A stretch of DNA of 64,000 nt from Caballeronia zhejiangensis (GCF_000698575.1 NZ_JFHD01000020.1:50394-114393), one strand, 5' to 3'; counted from the stretch's first letter, positions 25,229 to 34,191 are shown. The notes: generated by a model from the letters alone, not told the origin. Program-made: numbers and translations.

Positions 25229-26079
25229 AGCTGTGTCATTTCGAAGCGGGCCTCGACAAGCCGTTCTTCCTGATCGCGGGCACGTGCGTCGTCGAGTCGG
25301 AGCAAATGACCATCGACGTCGCCGGCCGGCTGAAGGAAATCACGCAGAAGCTCGGCATTCCGTTCATCTACAAGTCGTCGTTCGACAAGGCGAACCGCAG
25401 TTCGGGCAAGTCGTATCGCGGTCCGGGCATGGACGAAGGCCTGCGCATTCTCGGCGAAGTGAAGAAGCAGCTCGGCGTGCCCGTTCTCACGGACGTGCAC
25501 ACCGAGGAAGAAATCGAAGCGGTCGCATCGGTCGTGGACGTGCTGCAAACGCCCGCGTTCCTATGCCGTCAGACCGACTTCATCCACGCGTGCGCGCGCT
25601 CGGGCAAACCGGTCAACATCAAGAAGGGCCAGTTTCTCGCGCCGCACGACATGAAGAACGTGATCGACAAGGCGCGCGACGCCGCGCGTGAAGCGGGTCT
25701 GTCGGAAGACCGCTTCATGGCGTGCGAGCGCGGCGTGTCGTTCGGCTATAACAACCTCGTGTCCGACATGCGCTCGCTCGCGATCATGCGCGAAACCAAC
25801 GCGCCGGTCGTCTTCGATGCCACCCATTCGGTGCAGTTGCCGGGCGGGCAGGGCACGAGCTCAGGCGGTCAGCGCGAATTCGTGCCGGTGCTGGCGCGTG
25901 CGGCGGTCGCGACGGGCGTGGCGGGCCTCTTCATGGAGACGCATCCGGACCCGGCCTGCGCGAAGTCCGACGGCCCGAACGCGGTGCCGCTGCATCACAT
26001 GGAAGCGCTGCTTTCGACGCTCATCACGATCGATCGCGCGGTGAAAAGCGGTTCGTTCCTCGAGAACGACTTCAACTGA
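25225..26079 (+). CDS. kdsA: 3-deoxy-8-phosphooctulonate synthase (KDO-8-P synthase)
   Basis: Condenses arabinose-5-phosphate with phosphoenolpyruvate to KDO-8-phosphate, an early committed step of LPS inner-core synthesis. The 284-residue TIM-barrel protein shows the family segments IAGTCVVESEQ near 15-25, KSSFDKANRSS near 52-62, LTDVHTEEE near 91-99 and ETHPDPACAKSDGPNA near 238-253. It starts inside the pyrG stop, so it is translationally coupled. Downstream lies eno, whose product makes the PEP that KdsA uses. Confidence 0.97.
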   Translation: MKLCHFEAGLDKPFFLIAGTCVVESEQMTIDVAGRLKEITQKLGIPFIYKSSFDKANRSSGKSYRGPGMDEGLRILGEVKKQLGVPVLTDVHTEEEIEAVASVVDVLQTPAFLCRQTDFIHACARSGKPVNIKKGQFLAPHDMKNVIDKARDAAREAGLSEDRFMACERGVSFGYNNLVSDMRSLAIMRETNAPVVFDATHSVQLPGGQGTSSGGQREFVPVLARAAVATGVAGLFMETHPDPACAKSDGPNAVPLHHMEALLSTLITIDRAVKSGSFLENDFN

Positions 26080-26408
26080 GCGTCGGCAGCAAAAAGTAGT
26101 ACGGCGCGGGCGTCATCATGGGCGCCCGTGTTGCGAGATCAGGCCGTCCGGCGTCATCCGGGCAACGGAGGAGCGTGCAACGCATCGGGGCGGCATCCGC
26201 AACCGGCGGATGAGACGCCCGCTCCCCACGAAAGCGATGCGGACCGGATTCGATCCGGTCCCGAAACGACCGCTCTTTGCGCCGGAGCTGAACCCGGCGG
26301 TCATCGAATGGGTCTGAGCGAAGCCAGTGAAGCGTGTATCGAAGTGTAAAAACAGGCGGCGCGCTTCGTTGTGACTGACAGAATTCATCGTCATTTCTTG
26401 AGGAAACC
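26080..26408. other. kdsA-eno intergenic region with inverted repeats
   Basis: This 329-bp stretch has no convincing coding frame; the short ORFs lack ribosome-binding sites and family resemblance. It holds a 6-bp stem pair (CGGGCG/CGCCCG, 26106-26129) just after kdsA and a perfect 9-bp inverted repeat at 26241-26261. The last 15 bp contain the eno ribosome-binding site (TTGAGGAAACC). Confidence 0.5.
26241..26261. repeat. Perfect 9-bp inverted repeat upstream of eno
   Basis: GGACCGGAT and ATCCGGTCC are separated by TCG. It can form a stable hairpin on either strand but has no T tract, so it is not a standard terminator. It lies about 150 bp upstream of the eno start and could be an mRNA leader hairpin or a dimeric protein site. 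Confidence 0.5.
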
Positions 26409-27692
26409 ATGAGTGCTATCGTAGATATCATCGGCCGCGAGATTCTCGATTCGCGAGGCAATCCGACCGTCGAATGCGACGTGTTGCTCGAGTCGGGCAC
26501 GATGGGCCGCGCGGCGGTGCCTTCGGGCGCATCCACCGGCTCGCGCGAGGCCATCGAATTGCGCGACGGCGAAGCGGGCCGCTACGGCGGCAAGGGCGTG
26601 CTTAAGGCCGTCGAACACATCAACACCGAGATTTCCGAAGCCATCATGGGCCTCGACGCCTCGGAACAGGCTTTCCTCGACAAGACCCTGCTCGAACTCG
26701 ACGGCACCGACAACAAGTCGCGTCTCGGCGCGAACGCGATGCTCGCGGTGTCGATGGCGGTCGCGAAGGCTGCCGCCGAAGAAGCCGGCCTGCCGCTGTA
26801 CCGCTACTTCGGCGGCTCGGGCGCGATGCAGCTTCCGGTGCCGATGATGAACATCGTCAACGGCGGCGCGCACGCGAACAACAGCCTGGACATCCAGGAA
26901 TTCATGATCGTCCCGGTGAGCCAGCCGACGTTCCGCGAAGCGCTGCGTTGCGGCGCGGAAGTGTTCCACGCGCTGAAGAAGATCCTGGCCGAGCGCGGCA
27001 TGAGCACCGCGGTGGGCGACGAAGGCGGCTTCGCGCCGAACTTCGGCAGCAACGACGAGTGCCTGTCGACGATTCTGCAAGCCATCGAGAAGGCCGGTTA
27101 TCGCGCCGGTGAAGATGTGCTGCTCGCGCTCGACTGCGCGGCGAGCGAGTTCTATCACGACGGCAAGTACCAACTGGCTGGCGAAGGCTTGCAACTGTCG
27201 TCGACCGAATTCGCGGATTACCTCGCCACGCTCGCCGACAAGTTCCCGATCGTGTCGATCGAAGACGGCATGCACGAGTCGGACTGGGAAGGCTGGAAGA
27301 CGCTGACCGACAAGCTCGGCAAGAAGATCCAGCTCGTCGGCGACGATCTCTTCGTCACGAACACGCGCATTCTGAAGGAAGGCATCGAGAAGGGCATCGC
27401 GAACTCGATCCTCATCAAGATCAACCAGATCGGCACGCTGACGGAAACCTTCGCGGCGATCGAAATGGCCAAGCGCGCGGGCTACACGGCGGTCATCTCG
27501 CACCGCTCGGGCGAGACGGAAGATTCGACCATCGCGGACATCGCGGTCGGCCTGAACGCCGGCCAGATCAAGACCGGCTCGCTGTCGCGCAGCGATCGCA
27601 TCTCGAAGTACAACCAGTTGCTGCGCATCGAGGAAGATCTCGGCGATATCGCCAGCTACCCGGGCAAGTCGGCGTTTTACAACTTGCGCTAA
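26409..27692 (+). CDS. eno: Enolase
   Basis: Interconverts 2-phosphoglycerate and phosphoenolpyruvate in glycolysis; in many bacteria it is also part of the RNA degradosome. The 427-residue protein has the N-terminal capping domain and the barrel with DEGGFAPN near 205, the metal-binding Asp/Glu residues, and the signature LIKINQIGTLTET near 336. SHRSGETEDSTIAD near 365 contains the active-site His and Ser loop. RBS TTGAGGAAACC precedes the ATG. It is followed by ftsB 113 bp downstream, a common proteobacterial gene order. Confidence 0.97.
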   Translation: MSAIVDIIGREILDSRGNPTVECDVLLESGTMGRAAVPSGASTGSREAIELRDGEAGRYGGKGVLKAVEHINTEISEAIMGLDASEQAFLDKTLLELDGTDNKSRLGANAMLAVSMAVAKAAAEEAGLPLYRYFGGSGAMQLPVPMMNIVNGGAHANNSLDIQEFMIVPVSQPTFREALRCGAEVFHALKKILAERGMSTAVGDEGGFAPNFGSNDECLSTILQAIEKAGYRAGEDVLLALDCAASEFYHDGKYQLAGEGLQLSSTEFADYLATLADKFPIVSIEDGMHESDWEGWKTLTDKLGKKIQLVGDDLFVTNTRILKEGIEKGIANSILIKINQIGTLTETFAAIEMAKRAGYTAVISHRSGETEDSTIADIAVGLNAGQIKTGSLSRSDRISKYNQLLRIEEDLGDIASYPGKSAFYNLR

Positions 27693-27805
27693 AGCTTTTG
27701 CCGCTTTAGTCGATAAGGACGCTTAGTGGTCTTTGAAGCGTCATCTTTTGAAGCCCGTCGCCCGGGGCAGCTTGCCGCCGGGCGGCGCTTATTTCGGCTA
27801 CGTGA

Positions 27806-28273
27806 ATGCGGCTCGTAACTGTCGTTCTGGTTCTTTTGCTGGTGCTGATCCAATACCCGCTCTGGTGGGGACATGGCGGCTGGCTGCGCGTGCATGAATT
27901 GCAGCAGCAGCTCGCGCAGCAGACGGACAAGAACACGAATCTGAGACTGCGCAACGAGCGCGTCCAGGGCGAAGTGCAGGACCTGCAAAACGGCACCGCC
28001 GCCGTGGAAGAGCGCGCGCGCTACGAGATGGGCATGGTGAAGGACAGCGAGGTGTTCGTGCAGTTCGTCTCGCCGAATTCGAACGCGCCCGTCAATTCCG
28101 CGAACGTGCCGGGCATGAACGGCTCGACGCGCGGTCAGGTTTCAGCGGCGCCGCTGCGCGTGGTGCCGAATCCCGTGTCGCGCTCGAAGCAGGAGTTGCG
28201 CGAGCTGGACAAGAAGGCGCAGAAGGAAAAAGCGGCCGAAGCGAAGAAAAAGCAGCAGGGCGCGGCGCAGTAA
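27806..28273 (+). CDS. ftsB: Cell division protein FtsB
   Basis: FtsB is a bitopic divisome protein that pairs with FtsL and FtsQ at the septum. The 155-residue protein has a short N-terminus, one transmembrane helix (about 3-20) and a coiled coil (about 28-72, heptad-like LQQQLAQQTDKNTNLRLRNE). The conserved ARYEMGMV box is near 73-80. The C-terminal tail of about 70 residues is long compared with E. coli (103 residues in total) and ends in a Lys/Glu/Ala-rich helix (about 130-150). Position after eno supports the assignment. A terminator follows. Confidence 0.9.
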   Translation: MRLVTVVLVLLLVLIQYPLWWGHGGWLRVHELQQQLAQQTDKNTNLRLRNERVQGEVQDLQNGTAAVEERARYEMGMVKDSEVFVQFVSPNSNAPVNSANVPGMNGSTRGQVSAAPLRVVPNPVSRSKQELRELDKKAQKEKAAEAKKKQQGAAQ

Positions 28274-28293
28274 GACGCCGGCTGGTTGAGAGA

Positions 28294-28325
28294 AAAAATG
28301 GCGCGGTCACGACCGCGCCATTTTT
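28294..28325. terminator. Terminator between ftsB and the convergent lipoprotein gene
   Basis: A 15-bp perfect inverted repeat, AAAAATGGCGCGGTC/GACCGCGCCATTTTT, with a 2-nt centre. A and T tracts at the ends make it a bidirectional terminator. Confidence 0.88.
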
Positions 28326-28359
28326 GTATTTGGCAAACAAAGGTGGATGGCCGCCTCGC

Positions 28360-28710
28360 CTACCACGAAGTGCCGAATCCGATGCCGGTGCCCCAGTACG
28401 GGCCGCCCCAGCCGCCGCTCGAATAGCCGCCGTAGACCGACACCGGCGCGGGCGCGTAGAACTGCGACATCGTCTTCGCGGCGTTGCCAGCCGCGGCTGC
28501 CTGCTGCGATTCGTTGAGCGCCTGCTTGTCGATGGCGTTGTAGCGGTCCATCTCCTGCTGCGGCGTGAGCGTCTGTTGCGGCGCAGGCGATGTGTCGGGC
28601 AAGCGGCTATAGATCGGCGACGGGCCGGGCGGATCCATCATGCAGCCGGCGACGAGCGCGACCCCGGCCAGACACGGCAGCAATTTCCAGTTGAGTGTTG
28701 CGGTTTTCAT
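28360..28710 (-). CDS. Small lipoprotein of unknown function
   Basis: A 116-residue predicted lipoprotein. The signal peptide ends in the lipobox LVAGC (Cys23), followed by MMDPP. Residue +2 is Met, not Asp, so outer-membrane sorting is likely. The mature part has a Pro-rich start, a helical segment (about 50-80) and a Gly/Tyr/Trp-rich C-terminus (about 90-116). No domain recognised. It lies downstream of hslO on the same strand. Confidence 0.72.
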   Translation of the reverse strand: MKTATLNWKLLPCLAGVALVAGCMMDPPGPSPIYSRLPDTSPAPQQTLTPQQEMDRYNAIDKQALNESQQAAAAGNAAKTMSQFYAPAPVSVYGGYSSGGWGGPYWGTGIGFGTSW

Positions 28711-28874
28711 TTTGCGACCTCCAGCGGGCCAGACATCTGTGCAGGAGTCCCATCATAGCTTGCGGAATCTGTCGTGAGAGCCGGGCCGAAAGCAGGCCGC
28801 AAGCGGCGCGCCGTGCTTCGAGCGCCACCGGCGCGCGTGGCGAAACCTCGACTGGACAAGGCTTGCGCGGCGTT

Positions 28875-29825
28875 TCAGTGGCGCCGGTGCGACGCCGGGC
28901 TCACACCTTGTGAGAGTTCGTTTGCGACAAAAAGTTGCGCAACGTCGACGGAGTCGAAGTCATAGCGCTGGTTGCAGAACTCGCAATGCACTTCGACATT
29001 GCCGCGCTCCACGATCACGCTGTCGACTTCCTCGCGGCCGAGCATCTTCAGCATGCCGCCGACCTTCTCACGCGAACACGTGCACTGGAAGCGCGCCGCT
29101 GCCGGCTCGAAGTGCTGGACGTTTTCTTGCCAGAAAAGGCGCTTGAACACGGTATCCGGCTCTTCCTTCAGCAATTCCTCGTTGGAAAGCGTGCTGCCGA
29201 GATGGCAGACGCGCTGCCACGTATCGGCGTCGTGCTCGCCCGGATGCGGAACGATGCCGCCATCGCCCGGCAGCTTCTGCAGCAGCAGGCCGACGGCGCG
29301 GTCGGTATCGGCGGCGAGCCACAAGCGTGTGTCGAGCTGCTCGGAGTGATGCATGTAGTGCTCGAGCACTTCGGCCATCGACTTGAGCGCGCCATGCTCG
29401 TCCGACAGCGGCACGATGCCCTGATACGGTTGCTGCCCCGGCTTTTTGTCGGAGGGATCGAGCGTGATGACGCAGCGGCCGCGCCCGTGACGGTTCAGCA
29501 GGTCCGGCAGCGACATTTCGCTGTCGAGCTCGCTCTCGCCGCCATCGGCCAGCTTCGCCGTGGCGCGCAGCGACAGGTTGGAATTGCACTGCACGACCAG
29601 CATCTTCACGGGGCCGTCGCCGTAGATCTGCATGATGAGCGTGCCGTCGAACTTTAGGTTCGCGGACAGCAGCGCGCATGCGGCCATCATTTCGCCGAGC
29701 ACGTTGCGCACGGCCACGGGATACGAGCGGCGCGCGAGCACTTCCTGCCACGTATGACGCAACGAGACGATCTCGCCGCGCACCGGCGCCGCGTTGAACA
29801 TGAATTTCTGCAACTGGTCGTTCAC
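28875..29825 (-). CDS. hslO: Redox-regulated holdase chaperone Hsp33
   Basis: Hsp33 binds unfolding proteins when oxidised. The 316-residue protein has the N-terminal fold (about 5-190), a linker and the C-terminal redox switch. The switch Cys residues are Cys248 and Cys250 (CTC) and Cys281 and Cys284 (CEFC). These bind zinc when reduced and form two disulfides on oxidative stress. All four are present. The protein is slightly longer than the E. coli homologue (about 292). It is encoded 50 bp downstream of a gamma-carbonic anhydrase-like gene on the same strand. Confidence 0.95.
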   Translation of the reverse strand: MNDQLQKFMFNAAPVRGEIVSLRHTWQEVLARRSYPVAVRNVLGEMMAACALLSANLKFDGTLIMQIYGDGPVKMLVVQCNSNLSLRATAKLADGGESELDSEMSLPDLLNRHGRGRCVITLDPSDKKPGQQPYQGIVPLSDEHGALKSMAEVLEHYMHHSEQLDTRLWLAADTDRAVGLLLQKLPGDGGIVPHPGEHDADTWQRVCHLGSTLSNEELLKEEPDTVFKRLFWQENVQHFEPAAARFQCTCSREKVGGMLKMLGREEVDSVIVERGNVEVHCEFCNQRYDFDSVDVAQLFVANELSQGVSPASHRRH

Positions 29826-29875
29826 AACTCTTCCTTGGGTGTTGAGGCTGCTGCGCCGTCTCGTGCGGCGTCCGT

Positions 29876-30400
29876 TCAGCCGATACGCACGAGGTGCGCC
29901 TTGTAATATTCGCGACGGTCGGCATAACTCGCCGTGGCCGCACGCATGCGGGCGATATCCGCCTCGCCGATTTCCCGCACTGCCTTTGCGGGCGCGCCGA
30001 GAATCAGCGTATTGTCCGGAAACACCTTGCCTTCGGTGACGACAGCGCCCGCGCCAACCAGACAGTTGCGGCCGATCACCGCGCCATTCAAGACCACCGC
30101 CTGGATTCCGATCAGCGAGCCTTCCTTGATCGTGCAGCCGTGCAGCATTGCCTGATGGCCGACGGTGACATCGCTCTCGATCGTCAGAGGAAAACCCGGA
30201 TCGGCGTGGAGTACCGCGCCTTCCTGCACGTTGCTGCCGCGTCCGACGACGATCGGCTCGTTGTCGCCGCGCAGCGCCGCGCCGGGCCAGACACTCGCGT
30301 TTTCCTCGAGCGTCACCCGGCCGATGATGGTCGCGGTGTCCGCGAGAAACACGCTTTCGTGGATGGTCGGGGCGTCGTCGCCGAGTTTGTAGATGGCCAC
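29876..30400 (-). CDS. Gamma-carbonic anhydrase family protein
   Basis: A 174-residue left-handed beta-helix protein with hexapeptide repeats throughout (about 15-130). Metal-ligand His residues are in VLHADPG near 65 and in VGHQAMLHGCTI near 83-92, with a C-terminal helix. It resembles the YrdA/PaaY-type gamma-carbonic anhydrase homologues. Catalytic activity in these short relatives is variable, so carbonic anhydrase function is likely but unproven. It probably shares a transcript with hslO and is divergent from the ferritin-like gene. Confidence 0.87.
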   Translation of the reverse strand: MAIYKLGDDAPTIHESVFLADTATIIGRVTLEENASVWPGAALRGDNEPIVVGRGSNVQEGAVLHADPGFPLTIESDVTVGHQAMLHGCTIKEGSLIGIQAVVLNGAVIGRNCLVGAGAVVTEGKVFPDNTLILGAPAKAVREIGEADIARMRAATASYADRREYYKAHLVRIG

Positions 30401-30575
30401 ATTGTCTCCTGAGGCGTGATGTCGTGAAGGTGGGACTACAATGCGCGCCTGCCGGTGAGGCGGCGCACGCGCATTGTTGCGCGTTTTGAGGCGTCCGCCG
30501 GGATTACCATTTTAGCTGTTTGCCGTAAGCGTCCGCTGGAACGCAGTGTTCGACGCCCGTTTTCGAGACAGTCCG

Positions 30576-31415
30576 ATGCACGACCTTGTCATTTCCCCGG
30601 AAGCCGATGACTGCGCCCGCCGCGCAGCGCTCGCGGTCCTGCGCGAGCGCGATCCCGCGACGAAAGCCGCGCGCGCCCGCGCACTTTTCGATGCGGCGCG
30701 CGCCCAGCCGTCGCGGATCGATCCACGAGCCGCGTTCGCGGAACCCGGCGATCTGCCTGGCCGGCCCGAGCGTCCGGCGCTCGTGGAGCCATCGTCGCTG
30801 AAGCGTCGCAGCATGCAGTCGGATGCGGGGCGCGCCGTGCTGTTGCACGCGCTCGCGCACATCGAATTCAACGCGATCAATCTCGCGCTCGATGCCGTCT
30901 GGCGATTTCCGTCGATGCCGCAGGATTTTTATCTCGACTGGTTGAAGGTGGCGGCGGAGGAGGCGCATCACTTTTCGCTGCTGAGCGCGCGCCTCGCCGA
31001 TTTCGGCCACGCTTACGGCGACTTCCCGGCGCACGATGGGCTGTGGGACATGGCGCAACGCACGCGCGGCGATGTGCTGGCGCGCATGGCGCTCGTGCCG
31101 CGGACACTGGAGGCGCGCGGGCTCGACGCGTCGCCGCCGATCAGAAAGCGTCTCGCGCAGGCGGGCGATCACGCGTCCGCGGCGATCCTCGACGTCATCC
31201 TGCGCGATGAAGTCGGCCATGTGTTGATCGGCAATCGCTGGTTCCGGTTTCTGTGCGACGCGCGAAATCTGGACCCGCACACGACTTACGAACGCCTCGC
31301 CGCGCAATATCACGCGCCGAAGCTGCGCGGCCCGTTCAATTTCGAAGCACGCCGCGACGCCGGTTTCGACGAAGCCGAACTGCGCGCACTCGCCGGCCTC
31401 GACGATGCGAAGTAG
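30576..31415 (+). CDS. Ferritin-like DUF455 family protein
   Basis: A 279-residue, all-helical protein of the DUF455 ferritin-like group. The conserved segments carry possible di-iron ligands: HALAHIEFNAINLALDA near 92-108 (His, Glu), EEAHHFSLL near 127-135, and ILRDEVGHVLIGNRW near 208-222 (Asp-Glu, His). This ExxH-type pattern fits a four-helix bundle metal site. Function is unknown; some relatives are called MiaE-like. An upstream in-frame GTG at 30546 would add 10 residues; the ATG is chosen as more usual. Confidence 0.78.
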   Translation: MHDLVISPEADDCARRAALAVLRERDPATKAARARALFDAARAQPSRIDPRAAFAEPGDLPGRPERPALVEPSSLKRRSMQSDAGRAVLLHALAHIEFNAINLALDAVWRFPSMPQDFYLDWLKVAAEEAHHFSLLSARLADFGHAYGDFPAHDGLWDMAQRTRGDVLARMALVPRTLEARGLDASPPIRKRLAQAGDHASAAILDVILRDEVGHVLIGNRWFRFLCDARNLDPHTTYERLAAQYHAPKLRGPFNFEARRDAGFDEAELRALAGLDDAK

Positions 31416-31473
31416 GGCAGGTTCTTCGTCGCTATAATCGAACGATCATCCTTTTTTACTTCGAGACGACACC

Positions 31474-32358
31474 ATGAAAGATTCGCGCTCCGAATTCGTC
31501 GACGCGCGCGGCGTGCGCCTGCACGTACGCCGCTGGGGCTCGCCCGACGCCCCGATGCTCTTCATGCTGCACGGCTGGATGGATATCGGCGCGTCGTTCC
31601 AGTTCGTCGTCGATGCACTCGTGGGCGACTGGCAAGTGCTCGCGCCCGATGCGCGCGGCTTCGGGCTCTCCGACTGGCCGGTCGCGCAGAAGGGCGGCGG
31701 CCATTACTACTTTCCCGACTATCTCTCCGATCTCGACGTGCTGTTCGACCATTACGCGCCGGGCGGTCAGGTGAACATCGTCGGCCACAGCATGGGCGCG
31801 AATGTCGCGCTGCTGTACGCGGGCGTGCGGCCCGCGCGCGTGCGCCGCGTGGTCGATCTCGAAGGCTTCGGATTGCCGGCGGCGCGCGCGTCGCAATCGC
31901 CGGGGCGCATTTCGCAATGGCTCGACGATCTGCGCGCGCCGCCCGCGCTGCGCAGCTACGCGAGCCTCGACGAAGTCGCCGACCGGCTGATCCGCACGAA
32001 TCCGCGTCTGCCGCTCGCGCGTGCGCGCTATCTCGCGCAACACTGGTCCCGCGAGGAAGCGGATGGGCGCTTCCATCTGCTTGCCGATCCGGCGCACAAA
32101 TTGCGCGGACCGACGCTGTATCGGCTCGACGAGGTGAGCGCGGCGTGGGCGCGCGTGGCGGCGCCCGTGCTGCACGTCGAGGCGAAGGATTCGCCGACGC
32201 TCGCGGCTTTCGCGGGCGAGACGCCCATCGCCGAATTCAAGGCGCGCTTTCAGGCGTTTCCCGACTGGCGCGAGGAAATCGTCGACGAGGCCGGTCACAT
32301 GATCCATCACGATCAGCCGGAGCGCGTCGCGGCGCTCGTCGAATCGTTCTGCGCGTGA
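31474..32358 (+). CDS. Alpha/beta hydrolase
   Basis: A 294-residue alpha/beta hydrolase. The oxyanion segment is FMLHGWMDIGASF near 31-43. The nucleophile elbow is VGHSMGAN near 102-109. A C-terminal His lies in DEAGHMIHHDQPE near 270-282. No signal peptide. The substrate is unknown. It starts a plus-strand run with the PHP phosphoesterase, YciO-like protein, M50 protease and trpS. A TATAAT at 31433-31438, 35 bp upstream of the ATG, is a likely -10 element. Confidence 0.82.
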   Translation: MKDSRSEFVDARGVRLHVRRWGSPDAPMLFMLHGWMDIGASFQFVVDALVGDWQVLAPDARGFGLSDWPVAQKGGGHYYFPDYLSDLDVLFDHYAPGGQVNIVGHSMGANVALLYAGVRPARVRRVVDLEGFGLPAARASQSPGRISQWLDDLRAPPALRSYASLDEVADRLIRTNPRLPLARARYLAQHWSREEADGRFHLLADPAHKLRGPTLYRLDEVSAAWARVAAPVLHVEAKDSPTLAAFAGETPIAEFKARFQAFPDWREEIVDEAGHMIHHDQPERVAALVESFCA

Positions 32359-32443
32359 GCGGCGCAGCACGGAACGAAGGAACTACATAATCGGCTTGTC
32401 GCGCCGATACAGTTAGAATGTGAGTGAAGCCCGATAAACGACG

Positions 32444-33274
32444 ATGAACGCCGATCTGCATTGCCATTCCACCGTGTCCGACGGACAGTTTGCGCCCGCC
32501 GATGTCGCCGCGCGCGCGCACGCGAACGGCGTCACGCTATGGTCGCTGACGGATCACGATCAGCTCGGCGGGCAGGACGAAGCGAAGAAGGCCGCCGAGG
32601 CGCTCGGCATGCGCTATCTGCCCGGCGTCGAGATTTCGGTGACGTGGGCGTCGCGCACGGTGCATATCGTCGGCATGAACGTCGATCCGCATAACGATGC
32701 GCTGCGCAAGGGGCTCGAATCGACGCGCAACGGGCGCGCGGCGCGCGGCGTGGCGATCGGCGAGGCGCTCGCGGCGGTCGGCATTCCGGATTGCTACGAA
32801 GGCGCGCTGCGCTTCACCGACGATCCCGACATGATCTCGCGCACGCACTTCGCGCGGTATCTGGTGGAGGCGGGGTATGCGCAGTCCACGTCGGATGTGT
32901 TCGCGCGCTATCTCGGCGACGGCAAGCCGGGTTTCGTCGGGCATTGCTGGGCGAAGCTCGCGGACGCCGTGAAATGGATCAAGGATGCGGGCGGCGAGCC
33001 GATCATCGCGCATCCGGGCCGCTACGACTTCACGCCGGTCGAATTCGCCGCGCTCTTCGATGAATTCATCGAGCTCGGCGGCCGGGCCATCGAAGTCGTG
33101 ACGGGCAGCCATACGCCCGACCAGTACCGCGAATACGCCGATGTCGCGCGCCGCTATGGGTTCGAGGCATCGCGCGGCTCGGACTTCCACGGCGCGGGCG
33201 AAGGGCGCGTCGATCTCGGCCTGCTTCCGCCGTTGCCCGACGATCTCACGCCTGTCTGGGAGCGCTGGCTTTAG
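32444..33274 (+). CDS. PHP-domain phosphoesterase (RNase AM / 3',5'-nucleoside bisphosphate phosphatase type)
   Basis: A 276-residue PHP-domain protein. Metal motifs are ADLHCHSTVSDG (His6, His8) near 3-14, the TDHDQLGG segment near 36-43, IIAHPGRYD near 186-194, and SDFHGAG near 246-252. Relatives such as E. coli YciV (Rnm/RNase AM) trim short RNA 5' ends and dephosphorylate 3',5'-bisphosphonucleotides. That activity is inferred from the family. Here the gene is followed by the Sua5/YciO-like gene, an order seen in other proteobacteria. Confidence 0.88.
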   Translation: MNADLHCHSTVSDGQFAPADVAARAHANGVTLWSLTDHDQLGGQDEAKKAAEALGMRYLPGVEISVTWASRTVHIVGMNVDPHNDALRKGLESTRNGRAARGVAIGEALAAVGIPDCYEGALRFTDDPDMISRTHFARYLVEAGYAQSTSDVFARYLGDGKPGFVGHCWAKLADAVKWIKDAGGEPIIAHPGRYDFTPVEFAALFDEFIELGGRAIEVVTGSHTPDQYREYADVARRYGFEASRGSDFHGAGEGRVDLGLLPPLPDDLTPVWERWL

Positions 33275-33431
33275 CGTTCCCGCGGCGCGCGTCTTTCTGC
33301 TCGCGCGCACGGTCTTTGCATCACCTGTGATTTTCCGCACGCTCATCGCGCAGGGCGCGCTCGCGCGCGAGACAAGAAGTCGCGCGCCGCTCGGCCCATC
33401 GCGATAACGATCGAAACAATAAGGCGTCGCC

Positions 33432-34061
33432 ATGTCTCAATTCTTTCGCATTCATCCGGATAATCCGCAGCCGCGGCTCATCAATCAGGCCGTGCAGATC
33501 ATCAAGGACGGCGGTCTCGTCGCGTTGCCGACCGATTCGAGCTACGCGCTCGGCTGCCATCTCGACGACAAGGACGCGGTCGAGCGATTGCGACGCGTGC
33601 GCGGCATCGACGACAAGCAGTTGCTCTCCCTGCTCGTGCGCGACCTCTCCGAGCTGTCCAATTTCGCCATGGTCGACAACCAGCAGTATCGGCTGATCAA
33701 GTCGGTGACGCCTGGGCCTTACGTTTTCGTGCTGCAGGCGACCAAGGAAGTGCCGCGGCGGCTTTCGCATCCGTCGCGCAAGACGATCGGGCTGCGCGTG
33801 CCCGATCACGCGATCACGCTCGCGTTGCTGGAGGCGCTCGGCGAACCGCTGCTTGCATCGACGCTGATCCTGCCGCCCGACACCGAGCCGCTCAACGACG
33901 CCGAGGAAATCCGCGAACGCCTCGAAAAACAGATCGAACTCGTGATCGATGCCGGCGCGTGTCCGGCGGAGCCGTCCACGGTGATCGATCTTTCTTCGGG
34001 GGAGCCAGTGCTCGTGCGCGCGGGGAGAGGCAGTCTCGAACCGTTCGGGCTCACGGCGTAA
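33432..34061 (+). CDS. YciO/Sua5/YrdC family protein
   Basis: A 209-residue protein with the YrdC fold. Visible segments are QIIKDGGLVALPTDSSYALGC near 22-42 (nucleotide-binding region), LVRDLSELSNFA near 68-79 and the KxR-type core RKTIGLRVPDH near 116-126. It resembles YciO more than TsaC, so it may not be the essential threonylcarbamoyl-AMP synthase. Its biological role is uncertain. No signal peptide. Confidence 0.85.
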   Translation: MSQFFRIHPDNPQPRLINQAVQIIKDGGLVALPTDSSYALGCHLDDKDAVERLRRVRGIDDKQLLSLLVRDLSELSNFAMVDNQQYRLIKSVTPGPYVFVLQATKEVPRRLSHPSRKTIGLRVPDHAITLALLEALGEPLLASTLILPPDTEPLNDAEEIRERLEKQIELVIDAGACPAEPSTVIDLSSGEPVLVRAGRGSLEPFGLTA

Positions 34062-34191
34062 GCGCCGCGCAGTAGCGCACACGGGCATAAGTCCCGATTA
34101 AGCGTTTGCTCACACCATGGGCGAAATAGTGCGCGCCCGGCGCCGCCGTGCGTGTCGGATCCAACCTGCCTGCTTGTTACAATACCGCCCT

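Noticed and set aside
26241..26261. tRNA T-arm-like sequence
   Set aside because: The TTCGATC looks like a T loop, but the flanking bases do not form the 5-bp T stem and no other tRNA arms are nearby; it is a simple inverted repeat.
26116..26394. 92-codon minus-strand ORF in the kdsA-eno gap
   Set aside because: No ribosome-binding site, no family resemblance, and it contains the inverted repeat; more likely non-coding.
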